A program made the position numbers and the translations under genes. A stretch of DNA of 35,346 nucleotides, taken from assembly GCA_016178155.1 (NCBI GenBank), contig JACOTZ010000092.1:1-35346 (forward strand), written 5' to 3'. Below the pieces are notes generated by a model. It made no database searches. It was not told the origin of the DNA and was given only the letters and a program-made list of their open reading frames with translations. Below, piece by piece: positions 20,420 through 28,899 of this stretch (the stretch's first letter is position 1; each line of letters begins with the position of its first letter). The DNA is from Acidobacteriota bacterium (GTDB lineage: Bacteria; Acidobacteriota; Terriglobia; Bryobacterales; Bryobacteraceae).

Positions 20420-23302
20420 TCAGTTGCCCGAGCCGCTCCGGTAATCGATCCAGACGGGGCTGGCCCAAGCTATTTTGCGGTCCTGTTGCTCGACGCGCAC
20501 GTAATAGTAGTGCCGGCCGGGATCGAGACTTGGCTCGCGGAACGTGAACTCCATGGTTTCGCCCGAGCCCGGGCGCGTGTGAACGTACCGGCTATCGCGG
20601 ATCACCGCGACTTCTTTGATGTTGCCGGTTCCGATCACCTTCACGTACAGCTCCGGGACGCTCTGGCTCGCATACGCGTCGCCGTGGATGTACTCGGTCT
20701 TTCCGTCGCGGAGCCGGAAGTCGAGAATGATATTGCTGTTGGCCGCGTAGGTGTGTCTCTTCCGCATGGCATCCACAAGTCCCTGCCGTGTGTAGGATTC
20801 GGCCAGCACCATGGCATAGGAAGTGTGTGTCGAGACGTGGTCGGAGCTGGCCTGAACGCCGAGTTTGTAACCCTTCGCCCAGGCATTCCAGACGAAGCCG
20901 AGCGGCCGATAGCCGCCCGCCCACAGGTCGGTGCGGCGCTCGGAGGGGGCGAGCGGGGCGCCTTCGTGTTCGGCCGAGGTCCTCGCGCCCTGGAAGATTT
21001 CGACGATGGGCTCGAGGTCCGCGTCGTTGTCCCGCCAATCCGTGCCCATGCCGGTATGCGAGGTGTGCGAGGTCGCGATGCCCTTGGTCGCCCGCAGATG
21101 CGGATAGAGCCGCGGGCCGGTGCTGGTCTTGCGCTCCTCGGCCGTGATCGGCAGCGTGCGATTGCCTCGTTCGGCGTAGATGATGTTGCGATGGCCGTTT
21201 GGGTAGGACAGGCTTCTCTCGTATCCGAACAACGGGACGAAAAAGCCCGGCACGTGAAACATGTCTTCGGATTTCTCGATGCGCCACCAGGTGTACTCCT
21301 GATCATTGCCGGAGTTGTGGTCGGTAACGACATAGAAATCCATGCCGGCGGCGTCGATCATATAGCGGTAGGAGGAGAAGAGGCTGCCGTCGCCGGCGCC
21401 GTCGAAGGAAATGTCGGTGTGCCGGTGCATATCCCCGCGATAGATCCGGTATGTCTTGCCGTTCGCCGTGATGGAGTGCTGGCGAATGGCGGAGATCTGC
21501 TGCTTCTCGCGCGGCTCAGTGGGCAGCCGGGCCGGAGCTTCCGTGCCCCGCGGCCCCAGTTGCAGCTCCTCCGCCGGCGCGTTGCCGAACTGCCCGGCGG
21601 CGTTCGCGACGAGAACCTGGTTGTCCCGCGGCGGATGTCCAAACGGCGGACCGCCCCACAGGCGCTGATCTGTCACCCAGGTCAGGTACACTTCACCGCC
21701 CGGAGCGGCCGCGGCGTCAATCGGGCCTTCGTTGCGGCCCACGCTCTCGGGCACGGTAACCGGCGGGGACCAGCGGTCACCCGAGTAGCGGGACGCCATG
21801 ACCTCCCATTTGCCGCCCGCCGCCCAGAGCGATTCCGGGCGATTGGCCGAGGTCCGCGGCCGGAAGAAGACCCATATCCGCCCCTTCGCATCGGCCACGA
21901 GCCTCGGTGTATGCACGTAGCGGCGGACGGAATGGCGGACGTTCTCGTTCAGGTCGTCACGCGGCGCAAGCCATCTCGAGCCGTCGTACACGGCGAAGCG
22001 GATCTTCCGCGACTGGTAAATGCCGGCGCCGCCGGTGAGCTGAAAGCCGGTGTCCTTGGCCCAGTTCTCTTCGGCCTCGTCGTAGCCGACCCAGACGCGG
22101 TTCAGGCCGTCGACGGCGACGCTCGGATGCGCGTGAAAACGCGGCGTATCGGTCACGCGGAGCAGGTCGCCTGCAGCGCCGTTGCGAACCGGCCGCATGC
22201 GTATGTTGTAGCTCCCGCCGTCGAAGCTGTCCCAGGCAATCCACGCCGTCCCCTTGCTGTCGGCGGCGACATCGGGCGACCAGTCGTTCGCGCGCGGGTC
22301 CTTTCCGGGATCGCTGAGGCTGATCTCTTTGCTCCACGAGCCGCGCCGCAGGGACTTGTAATAGATGTCCGAGCGGCCGCGGCGCGCGCTTTGCCAGACC
22401 AGATGGAGGGTTCCATCGCGGCCGGCGACAAGGCGGTGAAAGAGATTGTTGCCCGAGCCGGAGGTCAGGGATTCCGTGGCGCTCCACGAGTTGCCGTCGT
22501 AGGAGCGCGCCTTGAGATGCCAGTCGGGACCATTCCGCTCGCTCCAAACGACCCGGAAGCTGCCGCGCGCGTCAGCGGCCACGCTGGTAGAGAAAAAGTC
22601 GCCGGAGCGCTCGCTGACTTTCAGCGGCTCCGACCATGCGCCGGCCCTGCGAAACCGGCAGAACACGGTATCGGCACGATCGCGGTATGCGATCCACGCC
22701 ACGGCGAGATTGCCGTTGCGGTCCGCCGCAATGGATGGATAATCGTCTTCCAGCGTATCGGTGGTCAGGTGTTCGACGGGAGCCACGCGGAATACCTCCA
22801 CCCGTGTGTTGAGCACGTGCAGTGGAGACGCCTCGGGCACCTCCTGGAGGCGGAATGAAAAGTTGCCCTGTTTGGTCTTGACGCTGACCTCGGCATCGTC
22901 CGGCGCGCGGTAATAGACGGTCACACCGGCGGTCATGACCCGCGTGGGATTGGAATCCGGCAGCTCGTTCGGATGCATGCCGCCGGCGTGGCCGGGCCAT
23001 TCCGTCGTGCCGGCGATCCAGCTATTGCCCGGCCCCAGGCTCGCCTTCTCGGAGAAGTGATGGCCGCGGAGCTTCACGATTTCCCCTCGCGAGAGCGCGA
23101 CCGATCCGTCCCAGGGCACGACTTCGGAATCCTTGATGCCGAATTCGATATTGAGGGCGCGAACCGGAGACGAAACCGGCGCCTGCAGGCCGGCGGCGAC
23201 GCCCGCTCCGCTGATACCGGATCCACGCTGGACAGTAATGGCAGCGGCGAGGACCGCGGCCAATACGAGAGAGGCGAGCGCAACGTGTTTACCAAGCTTC
23301 AT
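20420..23302 (-). CDS. Secreted DUF3604-type protein with PHP-like metal site
   Basis: A 960-residue protein with an N-terminal signal (KHVALASLVLAAVLAAAITV). Residues of roughly 180-540 form repeated blades of the kind seen in sialidase-like or BNR propellers, each with a pattern like PSIAADRNGNLAVAWIAYRD or PDVAADSKGTAWIAWDS. The last third begins near residue 624 with YRGDMHRHTDISFDG and continues VVTDHNSG, the metal-binding start of a PHP/DUF3604 domain; TSHTSHTGMGTDWRD and QASSDHVSTHTS add further histidines. PHP relatives are metal-dependent phosphoesterases, but DUF3604 proteins have no firmly known substrate. GGAG lies six bases before the ATG. The gene diverges from the hydrolase at 23426. 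Confidence 0.82.
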   Translation of the reverse strand: MKLGKHVALASLVLAAVLAAAITVQRGSGISGAGVAAGLQAPVSSPVRALNIEFGIKDSEVVPWDGSVALSRGEIVKLRGHHFSEKASLGPGNSWIAGTTEWPGHAGGMHPNELPDSNPTRVMTAGVTVYYRAPDDAEVSVKTKQGNFSFRLQEVPEASPLHVLNTRVEVFRVAPVEHLTTDTLEDDYPSIAADRNGNLAVAWIAYRDRADTVFCRFRRAGAWSEPLKVSERSGDFFSTSVAADARGSFRVVWSERNGPDWHLKARSYDGNSWSATESLTSGSGNNLFHRLVAGRDGTLHLVWQSARRGRSDIYYKSLRRGSWSKEISLSDPGKDPRANDWSPDVAADSKGTAWIAWDSFDGGSYNIRMRPVRNGAAGDLLRVTDTPRFHAHPSVAVDGLNRVWVGYDEAEENWAKDTGFQLTGGAGIYQSRKIRFAVYDGSRWLAPRDDLNENVRHSVRRYVHTPRLVADAKGRIWVFFRPRTSANRPESLWAAGGKWEVMASRYSGDRWSPPVTVPESVGRNEGPIDAAAAPGGEVYLTWVTDQRLWGGPPFGHPPRDNQVLVANAAGQFGNAPAEELQLGPRGTEAPARLPTEPREKQQISAIRQHSITANGKTYRIYRGDMHRHTDISFDGAGDGSLFSSYRYMIDAAGMDFYVVTDHNSGNDQEYTWWRIEKSEDMFHVPGFFVPLFGYERSLSYPNGHRNIIYAERGNRTLPITAEERKTSTGPRLYPHLRATKGIATSHTSHTGMGTDWRDNDADLEPIVEIFQGARTSAEHEGAPLAPSERRTDLWAGGYRPLGFVWNAWAKGYKLGVQASSDHVSTHTSYAMVLAESYTRQGLVDAMRKRHTYAANSNIILDFRLRDGKTEYIHGDAYASQSVPELYVKVIGTGNIKEVAVIRDSRYVHTRPGSGETMEFTFREPSLDPGRHYYYVRVEQQDRKIAWASPVWIDYRSGSGN

Positions 23303-23425
23303 CGTTCACTCCACGATGCAGTTACTTTATCAGCAAGCTGCGTCCGGCGTTCGCGGAAAAATGCGATCCAGTAGTTCAGAGCGATGGGCCAGCCTGCGAC
23401 TGTGGTAGACTGGCGCGATCCTGAC
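23303..23425. promoter_or_regulatory. Divergent promoter region
   Basis: The 123 bases between two divergent genes must hold both promoters. I saw no convincing -35/-10 pair. A TAGACT hexamer at 23406-23411 would give the plus-strand gene a very short leader if it were used as a -10 box. Confidence 0.3.
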
Positions 23426-24289
23426 ATGATCTCGAAACTGGTTTGCGGTTGCGTGCTGGCCGCCGGAGTGGCGGTGGCGGTGGAGCGCGGCGAGGAAATC
23501 CGGCTGTGGCCGGGCGGCGCGCCGGGCTCGGAGGGCGAGACCGCGGCGGAGGTGTTCGAGGCGGGCGCGAATCCGAAGCTGCAGAAGCGGTTTACGGTGG
23601 TGCATTATCCTTCCATCTACGTGTTCCTGCCGGAGAAGGAAAAAACGACCGGCGCGGCCGTGGTGGTCGCGCCGGGCGGCGGTCATCGCACGCTGGTGAT
23701 CGATAAAGAAGGCTACGAGATTGCCGCGTGGCTGAACGCGCGGGGCGTGGCGGCGTTCGTGCTGAAGTACCGGCTGGCGCGGACGGCGGGTTCGCGCTAC
23801 ACAGTGCAGGAGCATGCCCTGGCGGACACGGCACGGGCGATCCGGCTCGTGCGCAGCCGCGCGAAGGAGTGGAGCGTCGATCCGGCGCGGATCGGGGTGA
23901 TGGGCTTCTCGGCGGGCGGTGAATTGGCGGCGCTCGCGGAGACCCGGTTCGATCGCGGCAACGACGGCGCGAGCGATCCGGTCGAGCGAATGAGCTCGCG
24001 GCCGGACTTCGCCGTGGTCGTCTATCCGGGTTACCGGCCGGGAACGGTGACGGTGCCGAAAGACGCGCCGCCGGCGTTTCTGGTCTGCGCCGATGACGAC
24101 CGGTCGCACGTGGTGACGACGGTGAATCTCTACCTGGATTTGCAGAAGCAGGGTGTGTCGTCGGAGATGCACATTTACGCGAGCGGCGCGCACGGGTTCG
24201 GGATGCGCCCGTCCGAGAAGCCGGTGGCGACCTGGCCGGACCGGTTAAGAGATTGGATGGCGGAGCGGAAGTTGCTCGGACAGCGATAG
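23426..24289 (+). CDS. Secreted alpha/beta hydrolase (esterase type)
   Basis: This 287-residue protein resembles acetyl-xylan-esterase-like and BD-FAE-like hydrolases. The signal peptide MISKLVCGCVLAAGVAVAV is followed by EEIRLWPGGAPG, a common opening of secreted members. The oxyanion motif is APGGGH, the nucleophile lies in GFSAGG (Ser about 162), the acid is in CADDD, and the histidine is in GAHGFGM. The start is placed at 23426, 14 codons inside the longest frame, because that gives the signal peptide. It probably removes acyl groups from plant or microbial polysaccharide; the substrate is inferred only. It converges on the DUF4440 gene, with only about 70 bases between their stops. Confidence 0.85.
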   Translation: MISKLVCGCVLAAGVAVAVERGEEIRLWPGGAPGSEGETAAEVFEAGANPKLQKRFTVVHYPSIYVFLPEKEKTTGAAVVVAPGGGHRTLVIDKEGYEIAAWLNARGVAAFVLKYRLARTAGSRYTVQEHALADTARAIRLVRSRAKEWSVDPARIGVMGFSAGGELAALAETRFDRGNDGASDPVERMSSRPDFAVVVYPGYRPGTVTVPKDAPPAFLVCADDDRSHVVTTVNLYLDLQKQGVSSEMHIYASGAHGFGMRPSEKPVATWPDRLRDWMAERKLLGQR

Positions 24290-24358
24290 CTCGGCAATCG
24301 CGGGCGCGGTGTCAGTAGAAAGCACGGACGTGCGCGCCGGCGAGATACACACTGTCAT

Positions 24359-24835
24359 TCAGCGATTCCCCGCGTCCGGCTGCCCGATGTCCGCCACGAT
24401 TTTGTACGATCCGTCCTTCTGCCGCCGCCAGGTGGTCTGGTATTTGCCCGTCCGTTCCACGATCTTGCCCTCCCGATCAGCGACACGGCTGCGCCATGTT
24501 CCGTAGGTGAAGCCGAGTTCGCCGTCGGACGAGATCATCCCGCCCCGCGGGTTCCAGCGCAGCGTGGGCTTGCGGCCGCCGAAGACTTTCTGGTAGTGGT
24601 CGCGCGCTTCGGCCTTGGTGCGCAGCACGGGACGATCGGGCGCGAAGACCACGACGTCGTCGGCCCAGTGCGCCATCCAGCCCTCGACCCCGCGCTCCGC
24701 AAAATCGCGGCAGAACCGCGCATCGAGCTCCATCAGCTTGCGAACCCCGGCGCCCGGCGCGGCGGCAAGGTCGGGGACGCAGCCGTCCTGGGCCGGCAGC
24801 ACTACCGCCGCGAGCAGTCCAACCAGCAGCTTCAT
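24359..24835 (-). CDS. DUF4440/SnoaL-like secreted protein
   Basis: A 158-residue protein with an N-terminal signal (MKLLVGLLAAVVLPAQ) and an NTF2/SnoaL-like cone fold: FCRDFAERGVEGWMAHWADD, then a short strand with VFAPDRPVLRTKAEARDHY, then LGFTYGTWRS and GKYQTTWRRQKDGSYKIVAD. Such proteins are common and mostly of unknown function. The ATG overlaps the argR stop by four bases (ATGA), so it is the last member of the arginine operon by position, though nothing links it to arginine metabolism. Confidence 0.8.
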   Translation of the reverse strand: MKLLVGLLAAVVLPAQDGCVPDLAAAPGAGVRKLMELDARFCRDFAERGVEGWMAHWADDVVVFAPDRPVLRTKAEARDHYQKVFGGRKPTLRWNPRGGMISSDGELGFTYGTWRSRVADREGKIVERTGKYQTTWRRQKDGSYKIVADIGQPDAGNR

Positions 24836-25266
24836 ACGGCAACATACTCCATGAATTTATTGTGCAGACGTACGGCCGTCGGTGTGTCCGGCGCGATCAC
24901 CAGCACCGTGTCGTCGCCGGCGATCGTCCCCACCACCTCCGGCCACTCTTCGTGATCGATGGCGCTCGCGAGCGAGCTCGCGTGCCCGGGCAGCGTCTTC
25001 ACGACGACGAGATTTTGCGCGGTGCGCGCACCGGTCATGGCCTCAGCGGCGATGGTCGCGAGCGACGGCCCCGGAGCGACGCGGCTCACCTGCGCGTAGC
25101 CGTCCGGCGTTTTCACCAGCCCCAGCTCGCGGATGTCGCGCGAGAGCGTTACCTGCGTGGCCTCCACGCCCATGGCCTTCAGCTCCCGCAGGAGCTGCTC
25201 CTGCGTGCGCACCCTGGCTTTCCGGATCAGACGCAGAATAAGGTCCTGGCGGTAAGCTTTGTTCAT
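24832..25266 (-). CDS. argR: Arginine repressor ArgR
   Basis: A 144-residue hexameric arginine-responsive regulator. The N-terminal winged helix has TQVTLSRDIRELGLVKT as recognition region. The C-terminal arginine-binding oligomerisation domain ends with GTIAGDDTVLVIA, whose GTIAGDDT motif is nearly invariant in the family. The start at 25266 overlaps the argGH stop (ATGA); a longer frame upstream is only the shadow of argGH. Two ARG boxes before argF make this operon an expected target, so ArgR should repress its own synthesis when arginine is plentiful. Confidence 0.94.
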   Translation of the reverse strand: MNKAYRQDLILRLIRKARVRTQEQLLRELKAMGVEATQVTLSRDIRELGLVKTPDGYAQVSRVAPGPSLATIAAEAMTGARTAQNLVVVKTLPGHASSLASAIDHEEWPEVVGTIAGDDTVLVIAPDTPTAVRLHNKFMEYVAV

Positions 25267-27770
25267 CGCATCGAAGCGAGCCGCGCCTCGGCCTCGGCGA
25301 GCGCCTTGCCGACCCATTCCGGCCCCGTGCCGCCGGGCAGCTCGCGCGTCTTCATGCCCTCGCAGGGATCGAGCAGCCGGGCCATCTCTGGCGTGAACTC
25401 CGGGGCGAACGCGGCGAGCTCCTCGGGCGTCCATTGCGCGGGCGACTTCCCCCCCTTCACGCTCTCGAGCACCAGCTTGCCGACAAGCTGATGCGCGCGG
25501 TGAAACGGCACCCCCGCGCGCGCGAGCGCCTCGGCGAGGTCCGTCGCCACAACCCAGCTCTCCTGCGCCGCGAGCGCCGTCTTCGAGCAGTGGAGCGACG
25601 CCGAGTCGACCACCGCAGCGGCCATGCGCAGCGAGCCGCGAAGCTGGTCCACCGCATCGAACAGCGGCTCCCAGCCCTCCTGCAGGTCGCGGTTGTAGGT
25701 CATGGGCAGGCCCTTCGCCGTCATCAACAACGAGGTCAGGCTGCCGAAGACCCGCCCGCACTTGCCGCGGATCAGCTCGAGCGAGTCGGGATTCTTCTTC
25801 TGCGGCATCAGGCTCGAGCCGCTGGTCACGGCATCGCTCAGCTCCAGAAAACCGAACTCCTCGCTCGAGTAGAGAATCCAGTCCTCGGCCAGGCGGCTGA
25901 GATGAAGCATCGCGATCGAGGCGGCGGATAGAAAGTCGAGCTCGAAGTCGCGGTCGCCGGCGGCGTCCATGCTGTTGCGCGTCACCGCCGTGAAGCCGAG
26001 CTCGCGCGCGATCGCCTCGCGGTCGAAAGGGAAGCCGCTGCCGGCGAGCGCCCCCGAGCCCAGCGGCATGACGTCGGCTCCCGCGCGCGCCTGCTCCAGG
26101 CGCTCGCGGTCGCGCGCGAACATCTCGAAATACGCCAGCAGGTAGTGCGGCCACAGCACCGCCTGCGCCCGCCGCAGGTGCGTATAGCCGGGCAGCACCG
26201 CGTCCGGGTAACGGCGGGCGAGCCGCAGCAGCGCCTCGAGCAGCGCGGCCAGCTCGGCCCCGGCTGCGTCGATCTCCTCAAGCAGCCATAGCCGCACGTC
26301 GAGCGAGACCTGCTCGTTGCGGCTGCGCCCGGTGTGGATCTTGTCGGCGAGCCCGCCCACCTTCTCCCGGAGCTTGCGGATGACCAGCGTGTGCACGTCT
26401 TCATCGGCCGCGCCTTCAAAGAACGATGAGTGCTCCGCCTCCGCGCTAAGCTTCGCAAAGGCGGACCCCAGCCGCTCCACTTCCGCGGCGCTCAGGACGC
26501 CGGCCCGCCCGAGCGCGCGCGCAAACGCAACGGAGCCCCGGATGTCGGCGAAGACCAGGCGCCGGTCGAAGTGCAGCGATCCCGAGAAGCGCTCGAAGAC
26601 CTCGGAGGGACCGCTCTCGAAACGTCCGCCCCAGAGCTTCATTCGCCCTGCGTCATGGCCCGCACCTTGATTGAGCGAGTAGAGCGAGTTCGGCGACCGG
26701 CGGCTCACCGGCTCGAGATTGCCCTTGAACAGCCGCAGCGTGACCTCGCCGCTGACCGGCTGGTTGGCGGCGTCGAAAAACGCGTCCAGCGCCTCGCGCA
26801 GCGGCGTGAACCAGAAGCCGTTGTACACCAGCTCCGCATAGTCGAGCGCCAGCTTCTGCTTGTAGTGCAGGATGTTTTTATCCAGCGCCAGCGCCTCGAG
26901 CTCGCGATGCGCCGCCAGGATCAGAGTCCCTCCGGGCGTCTCGTAACACCCGCGCGATTTCATCCCCACGAACCGGTTCTCCACCAGGTCGATGCGGCCG
27001 ATGCCGTGCTCGCCGCCGAGCCGGTTCAGCTCTTCGAGCAGACCGACAGCCGAAAGCTTGCGCTGGCCGTTGAGGGAGACCGGCGTCCCCCGGTCGAAGC
27101 CGATCGTGACCTCGGCCGGCGTGTTGGGCGCGTCCTTGGGACTCCGGGTCAGCATCCAGACGTCGTCAGGCGCGGCGTTGGCGGGATCTTCGAGCGCGCC
27201 GCCCTCGTGCGAGATGTGCCAGATGTTGCGGTCGCGGCTGTAGATCTTGGTTGTGCTTTGAGCGATGGGCACGTTGTGCCGGGCCGCGTATTCAATGGCG
27301 TCCTCGCGCGACCGGATGTCCCACTCGCGCCAGGGCGCGATGACCGCGAGCTGCGGCGCCAGCGCCTTGTAGGTCAGCTCGAAGCGCACCTGGTCATTGC
27401 CTTTGCCGGTGCAGCCGTGGGCGACCGCGTCGCAGCCGCTGGCCAGCGCCACCTCGACCTGCTTTTTCGCGAGCAGCGGGCGCGCGATCGAGGTGCCCAG
27501 CAGGTACTTGTGCTCGTAGACGGCGCCTGAGCGCACCAGCCGCCAGAGGTAATCGGTGACGAACTCCTCGCGCATGTCGGCGATGTGCACGTCGCTGGCG
27601 CCGGTCTTGAGCGCCTTCTCGCGCAGGCCCTCGAGCTCGTCGCCGCCCTGGCCGATGTCGCCGCAGACCGCGACCACCTCGCAGCCGTAATTCTCTTTGA
27701 GCCACGGAATGATGATGGACGTGTCCAACCCGCCCGAGTAGGCGAGGGCCACTTTTTTCGGTTTGTTCAT
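25263..27770 (-). CDS. argGH: Argininosuccinate synthase-lyase fusion (ArgG-ArgH)
   Basis: One continuous 835-residue frame. Residues 1-376 are argininosuccinate synthase: AYSGGLDTS (ATP pyrophosphatase loop), GDIGQGGDEL, HGCTGKGNDQVRFEL, APWREWDI. Residues 377-835 are argininosuccinate lyase, starting at MKLWGGRFESG, with HTGRSRNEQ and the fumarase-family signature GSSLMPQKKNPDSLE. Together they convert citrulline and aspartate, via argininosuccinate, to arginine and fumarate. The synthase part is some 20-25 residues shorter than usual and lacks its C-terminal tail; at the joint (AGRMKLWGG) the usual AGFIK-like end of ArgG runs straight into the MKLWGGRF start of ArgH. The Met at 377 could also be an internal start, with only a weak AGGG ahead. 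It lies 23 bases after argF and overlaps argR. Confidence 0.93.
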   Translation of the reverse strand: MNKPKKVALAYSGGLDTSIIIPWLKENYGCEVVAVCGDIGQGGDELEGLREKALKTGASDVHIADMREEFVTDYLWRLVRSGAVYEHKYLLGTSIARPLLAKKQVEVALASGCDAVAHGCTGKGNDQVRFELTYKALAPQLAVIAPWREWDIRSREDAIEYAARHNVPIAQSTTKIYSRDRNIWHISHEGGALEDPANAAPDDVWMLTRSPKDAPNTPAEVTIGFDRGTPVSLNGQRKLSAVGLLEELNRLGGEHGIGRIDLVENRFVGMKSRGCYETPGGTLILAAHRELEALALDKNILHYKQKLALDYAELVYNGFWFTPLREALDAFFDAANQPVSGEVTLRLFKGNLEPVSRRSPNSLYSLNQGAGHDAGRMKLWGGRFESGPSEVFERFSGSLHFDRRLVFADIRGSVAFARALGRAGVLSAAEVERLGSAFAKLSAEAEHSSFFEGAADEDVHTLVIRKLREKVGGLADKIHTGRSRNEQVSLDVRLWLLEEIDAAGAELAALLEALLRLARRYPDAVLPGYTHLRRAQAVLWPHYLLAYFEMFARDRERLEQARAGADVMPLGSGALAGSGFPFDREAIARELGFTAVTRNSMDAAGDRDFELDFLSAASIAMLHLSRLAEDWILYSSEEFGFLELSDAVTSGSSLMPQKKNPDSLELIRGKCGRVFGSLTSLLMTAKGLPMTYNRDLQEGWEPLFDAVDQLRGSLRMAAAVVDSASLHCSKTALAAQESWVVATDLAEALARAGVPFHRAHQLVGKLVLESVKGGKSPAQWTPEELAAFAPEFTPEMARLLDPCEGMKTRELPGGTGPEWVGKALAEAEARLASMR

Positions 27771-27793
27771 AAATGTCGTGTGCAGCCGCGTGT

Positions 27794-28729
27794 TCAGCCG
27801 AGCAGCATCAGCAGCAGCGCTTTCTGCGTGTGCAGCCGGTTCTCGGCCTGGTCGTAAACCACCGAGTTCGGATGCTCCATGATCTCGTCGGTCGTTTCCT
27901 GGCCGCGCCGGGCGGGAAGACAGTGCATGAAAACCGCCTCGGAGCGGGCCTTGGCGAACAGGCCGCTATTGATCTGGTACGGCTGAAAAATACGGCAGCG
28001 GTCCGGGAGTTCGTTCTCCTGTCCCATGCTGGCCCAGACGTCGGTATAGACCGCGTGCGCGCCCGTGACGGCTTCCGCCGCTTCATTCGTGAAATGAAGG
28101 GTTCCGCCGTTCTCGGCCGCCAGCCGCCGGCCCTCGGCCACGATCTCCGGCCGCGCTTCGTACCCGAGCGGCGTCGCCAGCCAGAAATGCATGCCGAGCC
28201 GTGCCGCGTCGAGCATCAGCGAGTGCGCGACGTTGTTGCCGTCACCGACAAACGCCAGCTTGAGCCCGGCGAGCTTGCCGAACTTCTCTTTGAGCGTGAA
28301 GATGTCGGCGAGCGCCTGGCAGGGATGATAGAGATCGCTGAGGGCGTTGATCACCGGCACGGTCGACCACTGCGCCAGTTCGTCGATGGTTTCCTGGCGC
28401 AAGGTCCGGGCCACGATGCCCTGGGTCCAGCGCTCGATATTGCGCGCAACGTCCTTCACGGGCTCGCGCTCCGCGATCGGACCGACGCAGGTAACTGAGT
28501 CGCCGCCGAGCTGCTTAATCGCGAGCTCGAAGGTCAGGCGCGTGCGCAGCGACGGTTTCTCGAACAGCAGGCTGAGGTAGCGGCCATTCAGCGCCTTGAC
28601 GTAGCGCTCCGGCGTGCGCTTGACCTTGTGCGTCAGGTCGAGGACAGAGTTGAGCTCATCGACCGACAGGTCGAGATCCTGTGTCAGGTCCTGGGCCTGC
28701 CAGGCGGGTCTGGGTGAAGTTGTCGCCAT
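27794..28729 (-). CDS. argF: Ornithine carbamoyltransferase
   Basis: This 311-residue enzyme makes citrulline from ornithine and carbamoyl phosphate. Visible motifs are the carbamoyl-phosphate loop FEKPSLRTRLTFE, HPCQALADI, the amino-acid-binding AFVGDGNNVAHS region, and HCLPARRGQE near the C-terminus. It is first in the arginine operon and supplies citrulline to the fusion enzyme encoded next. The ATG at 28729 lies just downstream of two ARG boxes. Its first 50 codons and whole control region occur again near the right edge of the window. Confidence 0.95.
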   Translation of the reverse strand: MATTSPRPAWQAQDLTQDLDLSVDELNSVLDLTHKVKRTPERYVKALNGRYLSLLFEKPSLRTRLTFELAIKQLGGDSVTCVGPIAEREPVKDVARNIERWTQGIVARTLRQETIDELAQWSTVPVINALSDLYHPCQALADIFTLKEKFGKLAGLKLAFVGDGNNVAHSLMLDAARLGMHFWLATPLGYEARPEIVAEGRRLAAENGGTLHFTNEAAEAVTGAHAVYTDVWASMGQENELPDRCRIFQPYQINSGLFAKARSEAVFMHCLPARRGQETTDEIMEHPNSVVYDQAENRLHTQKALLLMLLG

Positions 28730-28741
28730 CGCGTACCGCCC

Positions 28742-28778
28742 TATGAATCTTTATTCAGTCTAATGAATAATCACACAT
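28742..28778 (-). promoter_or_regulatory. Tandem ARG boxes (ArgR operator) of argF
   Basis: Two 18-base sites are separated by one base. The first (28742-28759) is TATGAATCTTTATTCAGT, a full TGAAT-N4-ATTCA palindrome. The second (28761-28778) is TAATGAATAATCACACAT, close to the enterobacterial ARG box AATGAATAATTACACATA. Their half-sites start 20 bases apart, about two helical turns, as ArgR hexamers need. The pair ends 13 bases before the argF start codon and overlaps the likely promoter. Confidence 0.88.
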
Positions 28779-28796
28779 TTCGGGGGCGGGATGCAA
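28767..28796 (-). promoter_or_regulatory. Candidate argF promoter
   Basis: On the minus strand TTGCAT (28791-28796), an 18-base spacer and GATTAT (28767-28772) form a plausible but weak promoter. The same two elements with the same spacing survive in the displaced copy near 34.6 kb. The -10 element lies inside the upstream ARG box, so ArgR binding would block it. Confidence 0.5.
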
Positions 28797-28899
28797 GTGC
28801 GTCCGGGGGCGGGCGGCAGCCCGTCGCCGGATCGCTTCCGTTACTGCCTAAGACTTTCGCTTCCGCGGGATGTCGTTCATAATGGGAGAGAAGGAAGTC

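Noticed and set aside
20270-22858. An 862-codon open frame on the plus strand
   Set aside because: It is antisense to the DUF3604-type gene, which has a signal peptide, clear domains and a ribosome binding site. The plus frame has none.
24832-26154. A long minus-strand frame that includes argR as its end
   Set aside because: The first two thirds are the argGH gene read in another phase. ArgR homology starts exactly at the Met at 25266.
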